A stretch of DNA of 64,000 nucleotides from the NCBI GenBank assembly GCA_045531455.1, contig JAZSEA010000060.1, forward strand, positions 62,001 through 126,000, read 5' to 3'. The position numbers and the translations under genes are program-made. Source of the stretch: CAG-390 sp045531455. GTDB taxonomy: Bacteria > Bacillota > Clostridia > Oscillospirales > CAG-272. This document shows positions 7,735 to 16,043 of this stretch, piece after piece. The notes beneath the pieces were generated by a model. That model was not told where the DNA came from, ran no database searches, and saw nothing but the letters and a program-made list of their open reading frames with translations. The first letter of the stretch is position 1. Each line of letters opens with the position of its first letter.

Positions 7735-9060
7735 TTACCGACGTTTATAACGCTTGTTTGAAGCAGTTCCGCGTATGACTGCCTTGATTATGATATAAAG
7801 AAGAGTGAATACTATAGCAAATGCAACCGAAGCGATAAAAACGCGGCTTTGTGAGATCTCCTTGATCCTTGTCAGGGCGTACAGGACCTCGCTCTGCGCA
7901 ACCGACGTTTTGGTAACGAGCTCGACTGTTGCGATCTCCTTGCCGTCGCTGTAGGCTGTGATGAGACCGACGTGCGCCCCCTCGGCAACGGGAGCCTGAA
8001 GTTTTTCCGAATTCAGCGTATGGCTGTAGGTGATATCTGTACCGAGTACCGTCGATTTCGGAAGGTAAACGCTGACGCTCCTGCTCGGAATAACAAGCAC
8101 GTTGTCGATATCCATCGACATGGTGACGGGCATCTCGCAAACGGTAGTACCCGCCGAAATGACCTCGATGTATCCCCAAGCGTCGTACGCCCACTTGACA
8201 AGATCGTTTACGAGGGAATAGGAATAGATTGTTCCATCCTCGTCGGTCTTCGCTCCCATAACGATACAAACGTATGAAAGCTCACCGTCGTCAGCGATAG
8301 TTGCGGCACAGTAGCCGCTTTCAATAGTGCTTCCAGCGGCAAGACCGTGGCAAAGAGAGTTGAAATATCTCGGAGTATATCCCGTTCCGACAAGGTAGTT
8401 GCGGTTTTCAAAGGTAAAATTCTTCTCGCCGAGCTTTTCGGTAGTGTATTCGCTCGCGGTCGTGATCTGCATAAGGAGCGCATTGTCTGCGGCGGCAAGA
8501 CAAAGCTTTGCAATGTCTTGAACTGTCGTATACATCGAATCGCTGTGCATACCCGTCGCGTTGGCATAAAAGGTCTCGGTCATCCCGAGCTCTTTTGCGC
8601 GCGTGTTCATAAGGGTAATGAAATTCGGAAGATTGCCCGAAATGACGTACGCCAGAATATTGATCGACCTGTGGCATCCGCCGCAAAAGGCAAGATACAG
8701 CAGATCGCGCATCGAAAGATTGTGACCGGGATTGATATTATAATGCTGTCCTGTAACGCCCTCGATCATTGCCGCTGTGACAACCACAACGTCGTCAAGC
8801 CTCTCGGAGAGCATTTCGGTGGCAATAAGCCCCGCCATAATCTTCACAGTCGATACGGGTTGGATCCTCTTATCGATATTCTGACTGACGAGAACCCGGT
8901 CGTTTTCGATATTATATAAATATACCGCCTCGGCGTTCTCTATCGGGATCTCCTCGAATGACTTTGCCGAAGTAGGAATTATTAATAAAAATAATGAAAT
9001 TAATAAAGCCGCGGAGAGTAGCAAAGCCGCCCCGCGGCGGATAGAAGAGAACAGTTTCAT
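7735..9060 (-). CDS. Peptidase S11 (D-alanyl-D-alanine carboxypeptidase-like) protein with altered active site
   Basis: 441 residues. N-terminal signal peptide (hydrophobic residues 10-30), S11-type domain, an all-beta C-terminal domain, and a membrane helix near the C-terminus (about residues 408-430) with a basic tail: the layout of DacF/DacB-type low-molecular-weight PBPs that trim peptidoglycan stem peptides. The SxxK motif is intact (Ser70-Thr-Val-Lys73). By my alignment the SxN position falls on Gly128-Cys-His130 (sequence CGGCHRS) and KTG is replaced by AAG at 241-243 (HGLAAGST). Two of three catalytic motifs are thus missing, so carboxypeptidase activity is doubtful. It lies 16 bases after ribF, same strand. 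Confidence 0.85.
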   Translation of the reverse strand: MKLFSSIRRGAALLLSAALLISLFLLIIPTSAKSFEEIPIENAEAVYLYNIENDRVLVSQNIDKRIQPVSTVKIMAGLIATEMLSERLDDVVVVTAAMIEGVTGQHYNINPGHNLSMRDLLYLAFCGGCHRSINILAYVISGNLPNFITLMNTRAKELGMTETFYANATGMHSDSMYTTVQDIAKLCLAAADNALLMQITTASEYTTEKLGEKNFTFENRNYLVGTGYTPRYFNSLCHGLAAGSTIESGYCAATIADDGELSYVCIVMGAKTDEDGTIYSYSLVNDLVKWAYDAWGYIEVISAGTTVCEMPVTMSMDIDNVLVIPSRSVSVYLPKSTVLGTDITYSHTLNSEKLQAPVAEGAHVGLITAYSDGKEIATVELVTKTSVAQSEVLYALTRIKEISQSRVFIASVAFAIVFTLLYIIIKAVIRGTASNKRYKRR

Positions 9061-9076
9061 ATTTTCTCACAGAAAA

Positions 9077-10003
9077 TTATTTGTATGATTTGAAATAAGC
9101 ACGTGCATTGTCCGCATCGCGTGTGATCTGGGCTTTGAGAGCATCAATACCGTCGAAGACCATCTCGCCCCGCGTGTGCTCAATGAATTCCACGCGGATA
9201 GTCTTAGGAGTCTCCTCAAGCACAGTGTCAAGCAGATGGGTCTCGATACGGATCCGTCCGCTCGAGTCGAGCGTGGGAGCCAGTCCGATGTCCGAGACCG
9301 ACGGGAAAACACGTCCGTCGTCAAGGGTCGTTTTTGTGATATAGACACCGAACGCGGGGATCGCGCGCAGGCTGTCCGGAAATTGATTGAGAGTCGGGAA
9401 GCCAAGCTTCCGTCCGTCGTGACGTCCCTCGGAAACGGCACATTCGATTGCGTAATTTCTGCCGAGCATCGTTCTTGCAAGATGCATGTCCCCGTCTTTG
9501 ACAGCGGTACGGATCCTGCTTGAGCTTACGGGCTGATCGCCGCAAAATATCGGGTCGAGCGTGATCACGCGATCCTTGAAATAATCGCGTAGAAGCAGAG
9601 GAGTGCCCGCGCGGTTCTTTCCGAACGCAAAATTGAAACCGCAGACAACGCCTACCGCACCGCATTCCTTCATAAGGATCTCGGTGATGAAATCGCGTGC
9701 GTCAAGACCGCGGAGCTCGGAAAATCCAGCAACAAAGAGAGAAGAAATCCCCCTTGCGGCAAAGAGAGCCTTGCGCTCCTCGGGATCGCCGAGAACCTTG
9801 ACGTCGCTTCCGGGAGCAAAGCAAGCGGGCGGAATGTCAAAGCAGAAGACGGCGGGCTCCGCACCTATCTCATCAGCAAGCGCAACCGCCGCATCAATGA
9901 CCGCGCGGTGCCCGAGATGAAATCCGTCAAAGCTTCCGAGAGCGAGAACCCTTCCGTACTTGCCACGGGAAGTCTTGTCCTTAAGTAGAGTGTAATGGGT
10001 CAT
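9077..10003 (-). CDS. ribF: Bifunctional riboflavin kinase/FAD synthetase
   Basis: Makes FMN then FAD from riboflavin in the cytoplasm. 308 residues, normal length. N-terminal FAD-synthetase (nucleotidyltransferase) domain shows LGSFDGFHLGHRAVID with the HxGH nucleotide motif; it continues with CGFNFAFGKNRAGT and SSSRIRTAVKDG. The C-terminal flavokinase domain shows EGRHDGRKLGFPTLNQ, FGVYITK and IETHLLD. Six bases separate it from ireB and sixteen from the dac-like gene, so the three probably share the ireB promoter. Confidence 0.96.
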   Translation of the reverse strand: MTHYTLLKDKTSRGKYGRVLALGSFDGFHLGHRAVIDAAVALADEIGAEPAVFCFDIPPACFAPGSDVKVLGDPEERKALFAARGISSLFVAGFSELRGLDARDFITEILMKECGAVGVVCGFNFAFGKNRAGTPLLLRDYFKDRVITLDPIFCGDQPVSSSRIRTAVKDGDMHLARTMLGRNYAIECAVSEGRHDGRKLGFPTLNQFPDSLRAIPAFGVYITKTTLDDGRVFPSVSDIGLAPTLDSSGRIRIETHLLDTVLEETPKTIRVEFIEHTRGEMVFDGIDALKAQITRDADNARAYFKSYK

Positions 10004-10009
10004 AAAGTC

Positions 10010-10294
10010 TTACTTCTTGATTATGTCTGAAAAATAGAATTTTGCGAGCGCATCAAGAAGCTCGTCGCGGTCAAGCTTGGAAATGAGTCCGCGCGCGTTT
10101 CGATGGCTTGTGATGTAGGTAGGATCCTCGGAGAGAATATAACCGACTATCTGACTTATTGGATTGTATCCCTTTTCCTCAAGAGCCTCGTAAACAGCGA
10201 AGAGGATCTCGCGGATGGTCGCGTCCCTGTCGGACATCGAAGGGAATTTTCGTGTATTATAATTTGTATCGTGATTGGCGTTTTTGCCCAGCAT
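10010..10294 (-). CDS. ireB: IreB-family regulatory phosphoprotein (UPF0297)
   Basis: 94 residues. Matches the IreB/YrzL family: REILFAVYEALEEKGYNPISQIVGYILSEDPTYI is the family core, followed by RNARGLISKLDRDELLD (given here in pieces: VYEALEEKGYNPISQIVG, LSEDPTYITSHRNARGLI). In enterococci IreB is phosphorylated on threonine by the PASTA kinase IreK and modulates cephalosporin resistance; no kinase gene is in this window. The start is ATG at 10294 with AAGGAGG at 10309-10303. A longer in-frame reading to 10402 enters the fold-back element and is not supported. Its leader contains that whole element. Confidence 0.9.
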   Translation of the reverse strand: MLGKNANHDTNYNTRKFPSMSDRDATIREILFAVYEALEEKGYNPISQIVGYILSEDPTYITSHRNARGLISKLDRDELLDALAKFYFSDIIKK

Positions 10295-10313
10295 ATCGGT
10301 TACCTCCTTGTAG

Positions 10314-10589
10314 GTAGGGTGACAAGAATAATCCGAACTAGTTTTTTGGCGACAAATATTCGCCATCAGTTCGTTAAACGCCTTGATAGTATTAATATAC
10401 AATCATCGGCGTTTGCCTGCTGCTGACAAATATTTGTCAGCCAAAAAATCTCCGACCCGAGAGCCTAAATTTTTAGGTGATTTTTGGTGCGGAGGACGAC
10501 GCAAGGTATTAACCTTGCTAGGACGACAATCCGAAAAGCGCCAAAAATTAAGGCTCCCGGGCTAGTTCGCATTATTCTTGTCACCCTAC
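10314..10589. repeat. 276-bp fold-back element with 28-bp terminal inverted repeats (MITE-like or structured leader RNA)
   Basis: The ends, 10314-10341 and 10562-10589, are inverted copies starting GTAGGGTGACAAGAATAAT, with one mismatch in 28. Inside are further hairpins: GGCGA/TCGCC at 10348-10364, AACGCC/GGCGTT at 10377-10413, a perfect 20-base palindrome at 10422-10441, GCAAGG/CCTTGC at 10501-10518, and a longer pairing of about 10455-10467 with 10549-10561. No convincing ORF. It lies wholly between the predicted ireB transcription start (near 10597) and the ireB Shine-Dalgarno (10303-10309), so it would be transcribed as a highly folded leader. No target duplication was found. Either a non-autonomous transposable element or a cis-acting RNA. 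Confidence 0.8.
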
Positions 10590-10603
10590 AAATATTCACT
10601 TAT

Positions 10604-10632
10604 ATTATACCCCAAAAATTTCCGAATTTCAA
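10604..10632 (-). promoter_or_regulatory. Promoter of the ireB-ribF-dac-like unit
   Basis: Minus strand TTGAAA (10632-10627), 17-base spacer, perfect TATAAT (10609-10604). Predicted start near 10597, just outside the fold-back element. Confidence 0.82.
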
Positions 10633-10692
10633 TACCTTTTTTCAATGAAAATGAAATTTAATCGGTTTTTTATTTAATTATAATAAATATAG

Positions 10693-10705
10693 CGAACAAA
10701 GTTCG
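10693..10705. promoter_or_regulatory. Perfect palindrome upstream of the TerB cassette, candidate operator
   Basis: CGAAC-AAA-GTTCG, 32 bases upstream of the -35 box. It resembles the LexA box of this window (CGAAC-AAAT-GTTTG) but has a 3-base rather than 4-base centre. It could bind a dimeric regulator. Confidence 0.5.
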
Positions 10706-10736
10706 TTTTAAATGAAGAAAAATAATTTAAAATATA

Positions 10737-10765
10737 TTGACAGAGTCAAAAAAATAAGTTATAAT
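10737..10765 (+). promoter_or_regulatory. Perfect-consensus promoter of the TerB/ATPase/helicase cassette
   Basis: TTGACA (10737-10742), 17-base spacer, TATAAT (10760-10765). Predicted start near 10772, then GGAAGGGAGGAAGG before ATG at 10799. This placement rules out the longer open frame from 10712. Confidence 0.92.
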
Positions 10766-10798
10766 GATATGATACCTGATCGGAAGGGAGGAAGGAAT

Positions 10799-12439
10799 AT
10801 GGCAGACAAGAGCAAACGCGACGCAATGGACGATTTCTGGAACATCGATTCGCTCGTCCCGAAGAAGCGTCCGGCAGCAGTATTTGACGATAAGCAGACC
10901 GAAGCCGCCGAGATCGAGATACCCGTACCCGATGGAGCAGAATCGTCATCCGCAAGAAGCGAGAAGATCCCCGAGGGAAGCATTATTAAAAGATATATCC
11001 ATCCCCATACCGCCGAAAGCGAAAAGAAAAAAGCACCGGACGAGGAGTATTCGCCCGCAAACTCGCTTATCCATACGGTCAGACTCTACTCTTGGAGCAG
11101 CGCGTATCCATATTACGAGCAATTCCGCAAAGCGGCTGTGTACTACTACAATAAGACATCCCCGAAGGTCAACGCCGAGCCCTATTTCTCCTATATGCCG
11201 CAGTATTCACAGCTCAACGACCGTCAGCTTGCGTACTATCTCTGGTTCAGAAGCGAGATCAGAGCGGGCAGATATCCGTCGGTCGAATACAGCTATATCC
11301 TCCTTCTCATCTATGAGACGATAAACCTTTCGGATAAATTACCGCGTGAGAGATCGATCGATCTTCTTGCCGCGCTGTGGCTCAATTACAGAGGTGAATA
11401 CCCACGCCTTGACGTTCAACTCTCGGAGTGGATATTCGATATGTGTCTGTTAGCCAAAACTTATCCACCCCGAGACATCCTCGGCGAGGTCGGAAGCTCC
11501 TTGCCGTCAACTGCTGGACTCCGCGAGTTTTATGCAGATGCTGTGGGAGATTCCGAGGCATTTGCAACACTCCTTATCCGCCATTGCTCGAACTACAACT
11601 ACAAAAAAAGCAAATTTGCCGCGGGTGAGAATCAAGCACTATATAAAAAGCATATGCACGGCATACTTGCTTATATAATTTCAAGATGCAACGACCCCGC
11701 TCATCCCTTTGAATTTGCGGGTCTGAAGCTTCAGGACAGCCGCACACAGCGTGATTCATATACCGGCGCACTCTGCAGTCCGAGAGTCAAAAAGCGCATA
11801 GAGATCGAATTCTGCTCATTCTCGCATTCGCACGAATTGAGATTCATAGTCACGGATATCCTTAAATACGCCGAAAATCGGATCCGTGCGCATATCGGCG
11901 TAAAATCTCGCTTGTCGGTAAATCCGCTTCCCGCGGAGATCAAAACGCTCGCCGACGAGTATTTGAATCGAGAATTGCCGATCAGAACGCTCCATCCGAG
12001 CATAGAAAACGAGATTCCCGAGTATGAAAAGCTCTATGAACCTACCTCGCGCGGACTCTCGTTTGAGTCAGCCGCAAGGATCGAGGAGCTTTCCTGGGAA
12101 ACAACGGGCAGACTCGTCGATGCTTTTGATGATGACGAAGAATCCGTCGAGTTCGAGGAACCGATCCCCGAACCCGTACAAGAAGAACCAGAATCTCTCT
12201 TCGACAGCCTCAGCGCGGAAGAGAAGAACTTCATAATCGCCGCGCTTGACGGAGATATCTCCGCACAAGCCGCCATAGCCGCAAAATCGGGATCACTGCC
12301 CGATATAATCGCAGACCGCATAAATACCCTCGCCGCCGACCTTATGGGCGATATACTGCTCGATGACGTCGGAGGCGGATATGCCGTAATCGAGGATTAC
12401 GAGGAAGAAACGAGAGGAGCACTGAATCATGACGGATAA
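10799..12439 (+). CDS. TerB_N/TerB_C domain protein, first gene of a predicted defence or DNA-processing cassette
   Basis: 546 residues from ATG 10799. After a low-complexity acidic leader (1-95) comes a TerB_N-type domain, about 95-300: HTVRLYSWSSAYPYYEQFRK, PYFSYMPQYSQLNDRQLAYY, YLWFRSEIRAGRYP, YSYILLLIYETINL. A middle region is followed by a second acidic linker and a TerB_C-like end (about 465-540: LSAEEKNFIIAALDGD, DIIADRINTLAADLMGDILL). No signal peptide or membrane helix. From memory of comparative-genomic work on Ter systems, TerB_N/TerB_C proteins co-occur with a P-loop ATPase and an SF2 helicase and are predicted to act on DNA, exactly the neighbours here. Function is not proven. 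It overlaps the next gene by 11 bases. Confidence 0.85.
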   Translation: MADKSKRDAMDDFWNIDSLVPKKRPAAVFDDKQTEAAEIEIPVPDGAESSSARSEKIPEGSIIKRYIHPHTAESEKKKAPDEEYSPANSLIHTVRLYSWSSAYPYYEQFRKAAVYYYNKTSPKVNAEPYFSYMPQYSQLNDRQLAYYLWFRSEIRAGRYPSVEYSYILLLIYETINLSDKLPRERSIDLLAALWLNYRGEYPRLDVQLSEWIFDMCLLAKTYPPRDILGEVGSSLPSTAGLREFYADAVGDSEAFATLLIRHCSNYNYKKSKFAAGENQALYKKHMHGILAYIISRCNDPAHPFEFAGLKLQDSRTQRDSYTGALCSPRVKKRIEIEFCSFSHSHELRFIVTDILKYAENRIRAHIGVKSRLSVNPLPAEIKTLADEYLNRELPIRTLHPSIENEIPEYEKLYEPTSRGLSFESAARIEELSWETTGRLVDAFDDDEESVEFEEPIPEPVQEEPESLFDSLSAEEKNFIIAALDGDISAQAAIAAKSGSLPDIIADRINTLAADLMGDILLDDVGGGYAVIEDYEEETRGALNHDG

Positions 12440-13787
12440 CAAAAATCAGAAGATACCGAAGAGAATACTCGCCTCGCTGATCGCATCTGTTTCCGCGGGC
12501 GTAGTACCGCGCTCGGGTGCGCCCTATATCGCAATAGGCAGACACGATGAGATCGAAGCCCTCCTTTCCGACCTCGAGCTGATGAACGAGGGCGGCGGAA
12601 GTATGCGTTTCCTCGTCGGACGCTACGGAAGCGGTAAGAGCTTCTTGATGCAGCTTATCAGAGGCTATGCGCTTGAACGCGATTTTCTGACGGCTGATTG
12701 CGACCTTTCTCCCGAACGCAGACTTTACGGAAGCGGCGGCGCAGGTGTTGCAACCTACCGTGAGCTTATGAAAAATCTTGCCTCGAAGGCGGCTCCCGAC
12801 GGAGGCGCAATGCCGAAGATCATTGCAAAATGGGTCTTCTCACTGCAGGGAGAGCTTATCTCGGATGGCATAACTCCCGATTCTCCCGCGTTTTCCGCAA
12901 AGCTTGACGCTAAGCTTTTCGAGAGCCTTAGAGAGATCGAGTTCCTCGTCGGAGGATTTGATTTTTCGCGCGTCATCGGAGAATATTACAGAGCAACACA
13001 GCGCGGTGACGATATCCGTGCCGCCGCGTGTCTGCGCTGGCTGCGAGGTGAATTTTCAACCAAGACCGAAGCGCGCCGCGAGCTCGGTTTTGACGTCTCC
13101 GCAATCATCGGAGATAACAACTGGTATGATTTCCTCAAGCTCTGGGCGGCACTTTCGCGTTCAATGGGCTATCGCGGATTGCTTGTTTTCATCGACGAAT
13201 GTGTGAATCTTTATAAGATCCCTCACCGCGTTTCGAGAGAAAATAACTACGAAAAGATCCTTTCGATGTTCAATGACACCCTGCAGGGAAGAGCGCCTTA
13301 TCTCGGTCTCGTCCTCGGAGGCACACCGCAATTCCTCGAGGATTCACGCCGAGGACTCTTCAGCTACGAGGCACTCCGCAGCCGTCTCTGCGACAGCCGT
13401 TTTGCATCGGAACAGCATAAAAACTTCGTCGGTCCCGTCATCAGACTGACAAGACTTTCGGATGACGAGCTTTTGGCACTCGTAGTTCGTATGACCTTGC
13501 TCCACGGACAGAATTTTTCATGGGAGCCCCGAATTACACGCGAGGAGCAGGTTAAATTCGTACAGATCTGCCTCGATCGCGCAGGTGCAAATATGATGAT
13601 CACACCCCGCGAAATGCTACGCGACTATATGACCCTGCTCAATATCCTTATGCAGAACCCGAACGTCGATTTCAATGCCGTCGTCGGCTCTGCAGTTACG
13701 CTTAAAACCGACGCCGACGAAGCTCCCGAACCCAAGGCAACTGAACCGCCTCGATCCAAATTCGATCCCGCGGATATTGATTTTTAA
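12429..13787 (+). CDS. BrxD-like P-loop ATPase (DUF2791 family)
   Basis: 452 residues. Begins PKRILASLIASVSAGVVPRS and IAIGRHDEIEALL, typical of the BREX ATP-binding BrxC/BrxD (DUF2791) family, then Walker A GRYGSGKS at 64-71, and Walker B GLLVFIDECVNLYKI near residue 250. The middle RVIGEYYRATQRGDD and CLRWLRGE and the later GGTPQFLEDSRRGLFSYEALRSR-type segment (LVLGGTPQFLEDSRRG) are also family-like. In type 2 BREX, BrxD is encoded beside helicase BrxHI; here the pair is present without PglZ, PglX or PglY. Probably a AAA-like regulator or loader acting with the adjacent helicase. ATG lies inside the end of the TerB gene, with GAGAGGAG upstream. Confidence 0.87.
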   Translation: MTDNKNQKIPKRILASLIASVSAGVVPRSGAPYIAIGRHDEIEALLSDLELMNEGGGSMRFLVGRYGSGKSFLMQLIRGYALERDFLTADCDLSPERRLYGSGGAGVATYRELMKNLASKAAPDGGAMPKIIAKWVFSLQGELISDGITPDSPAFSAKLDAKLFESLREIEFLVGGFDFSRVIGEYYRATQRGDDIRAAACLRWLRGEFSTKTEARRELGFDVSAIIGDNNWYDFLKLWAALSRSMGYRGLLVFIDECVNLYKIPHRVSRENNYEKILSMFNDTLQGRAPYLGLVLGGTPQFLEDSRRGLFSYEALRSRLCDSRFASEQHKNFVGPVIRLTRLSDDELLALVVRMTLLHGQNFSWEPRITREEQVKFVQICLDRAGANMMITPREMLRDYMTLLNILMQNPNVDFNAVVGSAVTLKTDADEAPEPKATEPPRSKFDPADIDF

Positions 13788-13796
13788 GGGGGCACT

Positions 13797-16043
13797 ATGG
13801 ACAGAAACGACAGCGTTTTTGAACGCTTTCCCGATTATATCCGCGAGTATATATATCAGCATTCCTGGGATTCTCTCCGCGAGATCCAGCTCCTTGCCGC
13901 GGAATCTCTTGTCTACACGCAGAATAATCTGCTTCTGACTTCGTCCACGGCATCGGGAAAGACTGAAGCCGCTTTCTTCCCGATTCTGACGATGCTTGAG
14001 GGCAACCTACCCGAAAGCGTAGCCGTGCTCTATATTGCACCGCTTAAAAGCCTTATAAACGATCAGTTTGGACGTATCGAGGAACTGCTCGATATCTCGG
14101 GAATTCCCGTGACCCATTGGCACGGAGACGTCGCGCAATCGCATAAGAAGAAGCTTCTCGAAAAGCCTCGCGGGATCCTGCAGATCACGCCCGAGTCGCT
14201 CGAGTCTATGCTGATGAACCGCTCGAATGACCTCATCCGCCTTTTTTCGGGACTCGAATTCGTAATAATCGACGAGATCCACACCCTCACGGGCTCGGAC
14301 AGAGGTAATCAGATCATCTGTCAGCTCTCTCGGCTCGGCAGACTCATCGGACATCATCCGCGAAGAGTCGGACTTTCCGCAACAGTCGGAGATACCGCGC
14401 TTGCCGCCGCTTGGCTCGGTGCGGGAAGCGGCAGAGATACCGACGTACCCGAGCCCACGCCCGAAAAGCTGCGTTGGCGCATCGGAATGGAGCACTTTTA
14501 TATCCAGAACGACGACCATCTTCAGTCAGACAGCGCAAAGAAGGACAGGGAAGAGCCCGGAGCACCCAAACGTGCGCAGATAGACGCGGGCTACGAATAT
14601 ATCTACGATTGCGTCCGCGATAAGAAATCCCTTGTTTTCTCAAATTCTCGTGAGGAGACCGAATACGTAACGGCAACCCTCCGTCAGATCGCAAAGAACC
14701 GCGGTGATAAGGATATCTTTCTTATCCACCACGGAAATCTTTCGGCATCGATCCGAGAGGAAGCCGAGCAGAAGATGAAGGACGAGGATATCCACGCAGT
14801 CACCTGCGCAACGGTTACGATGGAGCTCGGGATCGATATCGGCAGACTCGAAAGGGTCGTTCAAAATTCATCACCAAACTCTGTCTCAAGCCTTCTGCAA
14901 AGACTCGGACGTTCGGGCAGACGCGGACAGCCTCCCGAGATTATGCTTGTCTTCCGCGAGGAAAATCCGCTCCCGAATACGCCTCTGCCTCAGCTTTTCC
15001 CTTGGGAATTGCTCCGCGCTATCGCAATTATTCAGCTTTATATCGAGGAACGCTTTATCGAGCCTCCGAGAATCAAGAATCTCCCCTTCAGCCTAGCGTT
15101 CCATCAGACTCTCAGCGTCCTTGCATCAAGCGGCGAGCTGACACCGAGAGCACTTGCCGAGCGCATACTGTCTCTGCCTCCGCTTTCGGGGATCTCGAAG
15201 GAGGATTACAAGACTCTTATGATCTCAATGATCGAAAACGATTATATCGAGATGACGGAGGAAAAGGGGCTGATCGTCGGACTTGCGGGCGAGAGACTTA
15301 TCTCAAGCTTCAAATTCTATGCCGTCTTCAAGGACAGCGAGGATTATACCGTCCGCCACGAATCCGAGGAGATCGGTACGATAACAACACCTCCTCCCGT
15401 TGGTGACCGCTTTGCACTCGCGGGCAGAGTGTGGGAGGTCGAAGAGCTCGACGTTGCGCGCAAACTGATCTACGTCAAGCCCGTCGAGGGCAAGATGGAG
15501 GTTTCCTGGCCGGGTGACTACGGCGAGATACACACAAAGATACTGCAGAGAATGCGCCGCGTGCTCGAGGAGGATACGGTCTATCCGTATCTCAAGCCCA
15601 ACGCCGCACATCGCCTTGAGGTAGCACGCCACCTCGCAAGAAATACAGGTATGCTCGAGCATTCTATCGTCCATCTCGGCGGTTATTCGTGGTGCATCTT
15701 CCCGTGGCTCGGTACGCGCTCGTTCAGAACCTTCCGCAAATTCCTCGCCGCACACGCACTCGAGTACCGTATCAGCGGAATCGAGCACGAGGCGGGCGCA
15801 TATATCACCTTCAAAATGGAGCAGGGAAATGATTACGCTCTTGCGCGCGGACTGGCATCAGAGGTAGCAAAGAATGGAATCGATCCGATGTCGCTTATCA
15901 AGCCGAGCGAAAATCCCGTCTTCGATAAATATGACGAATATATTCCGAATTCGCTTCTCCTTAAAGCATACGCGGCAGATAAGCTCGCCCCCGCCGAAGC
16001 GGCTGAGAGAATAATCGAGATCTTTAACGAATACTCCGAATAA
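13797..16043 (+). CDS. Lhr/BrxHI-like superfamily 2 DEAD/DEAH-box helicase
   Basis: 748 residues. Q-motif-like REIQ, motif I TSSTASGKTEA (about 48-58), Ia APLKSLINDQ, Ib TPESLESM, motif II DEIH, motif III LSATVGD, motif IV region SLVFSNSREETEYV, V ATVTMELGIDIG, VI QRLGRSGRRG. The C-terminal third (from about residue 410) is a winged-helix/extension region as in Lhr-like helicases. Shorter than classical Lhr (about 1,500 residues) and similar in size to BREX helicase BrxHI. Starts nine bases after the ATPase gene with AAGGGGG upstream; ends at a strong terminator. Likely the motor of the cassette, translocating on DNA or RNA. Confidence 0.92.
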   Translation: MDRNDSVFERFPDYIREYIYQHSWDSLREIQLLAAESLVYTQNNLLLTSSTASGKTEAAFFPILTMLEGNLPESVAVLYIAPLKSLINDQFGRIEELLDISGIPVTHWHGDVAQSHKKKLLEKPRGILQITPESLESMLMNRSNDLIRLFSGLEFVIIDEIHTLTGSDRGNQIICQLSRLGRLIGHHPRRVGLSATVGDTALAAAWLGAGSGRDTDVPEPTPEKLRWRIGMEHFYIQNDDHLQSDSAKKDREEPGAPKRAQIDAGYEYIYDCVRDKKSLVFSNSREETEYVTATLRQIAKNRGDKDIFLIHHGNLSASIREEAEQKMKDEDIHAVTCATVTMELGIDIGRLERVVQNSSPNSVSSLLQRLGRSGRRGQPPEIMLVFREENPLPNTPLPQLFPWELLRAIAIIQLYIEERFIEPPRIKNLPFSLAFHQTLSVLASSGELTPRALAERILSLPPLSGISKEDYKTLMISMIENDYIEMTEEKGLIVGLAGERLISSFKFYAVFKDSEDYTVRHESEEIGTITTPPPVGDRFALAGRVWEVEELDVARKLIYVKPVEGKMEVSWPGDYGEIHTKILQRMRRVLEEDTVYPYLKPNAAHRLEVARHLARNTGMLEHSIVHLGGYSWCIFPWLGTRSFRTFRKFLAAHALEYRISGIEHEAGAYITFKMEQGNDYALARGLASEVAKNGIDPMSLIKPSENPVFDKYDEYIPNSLLLKAYAADKLAPAEAAERIIEIFNEYSE

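Noticed and set aside
10314..10589. Retron RNA, T-box leader or integron attC site for the fold-back element
   Set aside because: No reverse transcriptase nearby, no T-box sequence or specifier stem, and no GTTRRRY/RYYYAAC core sites; integrase also absent.
10693..10705. Canonical LexA box at the TerB cassette
   Set aside because: The centre is three bases, while the Gram-positive SOS box needs four; kept only as an unidentified palindrome.
10799..16043. Complete BREX or DISARM system
   Set aside because: No PglZ, methyltransferase, PglY/BrxC giant ATPase or other core genes occur on either side.
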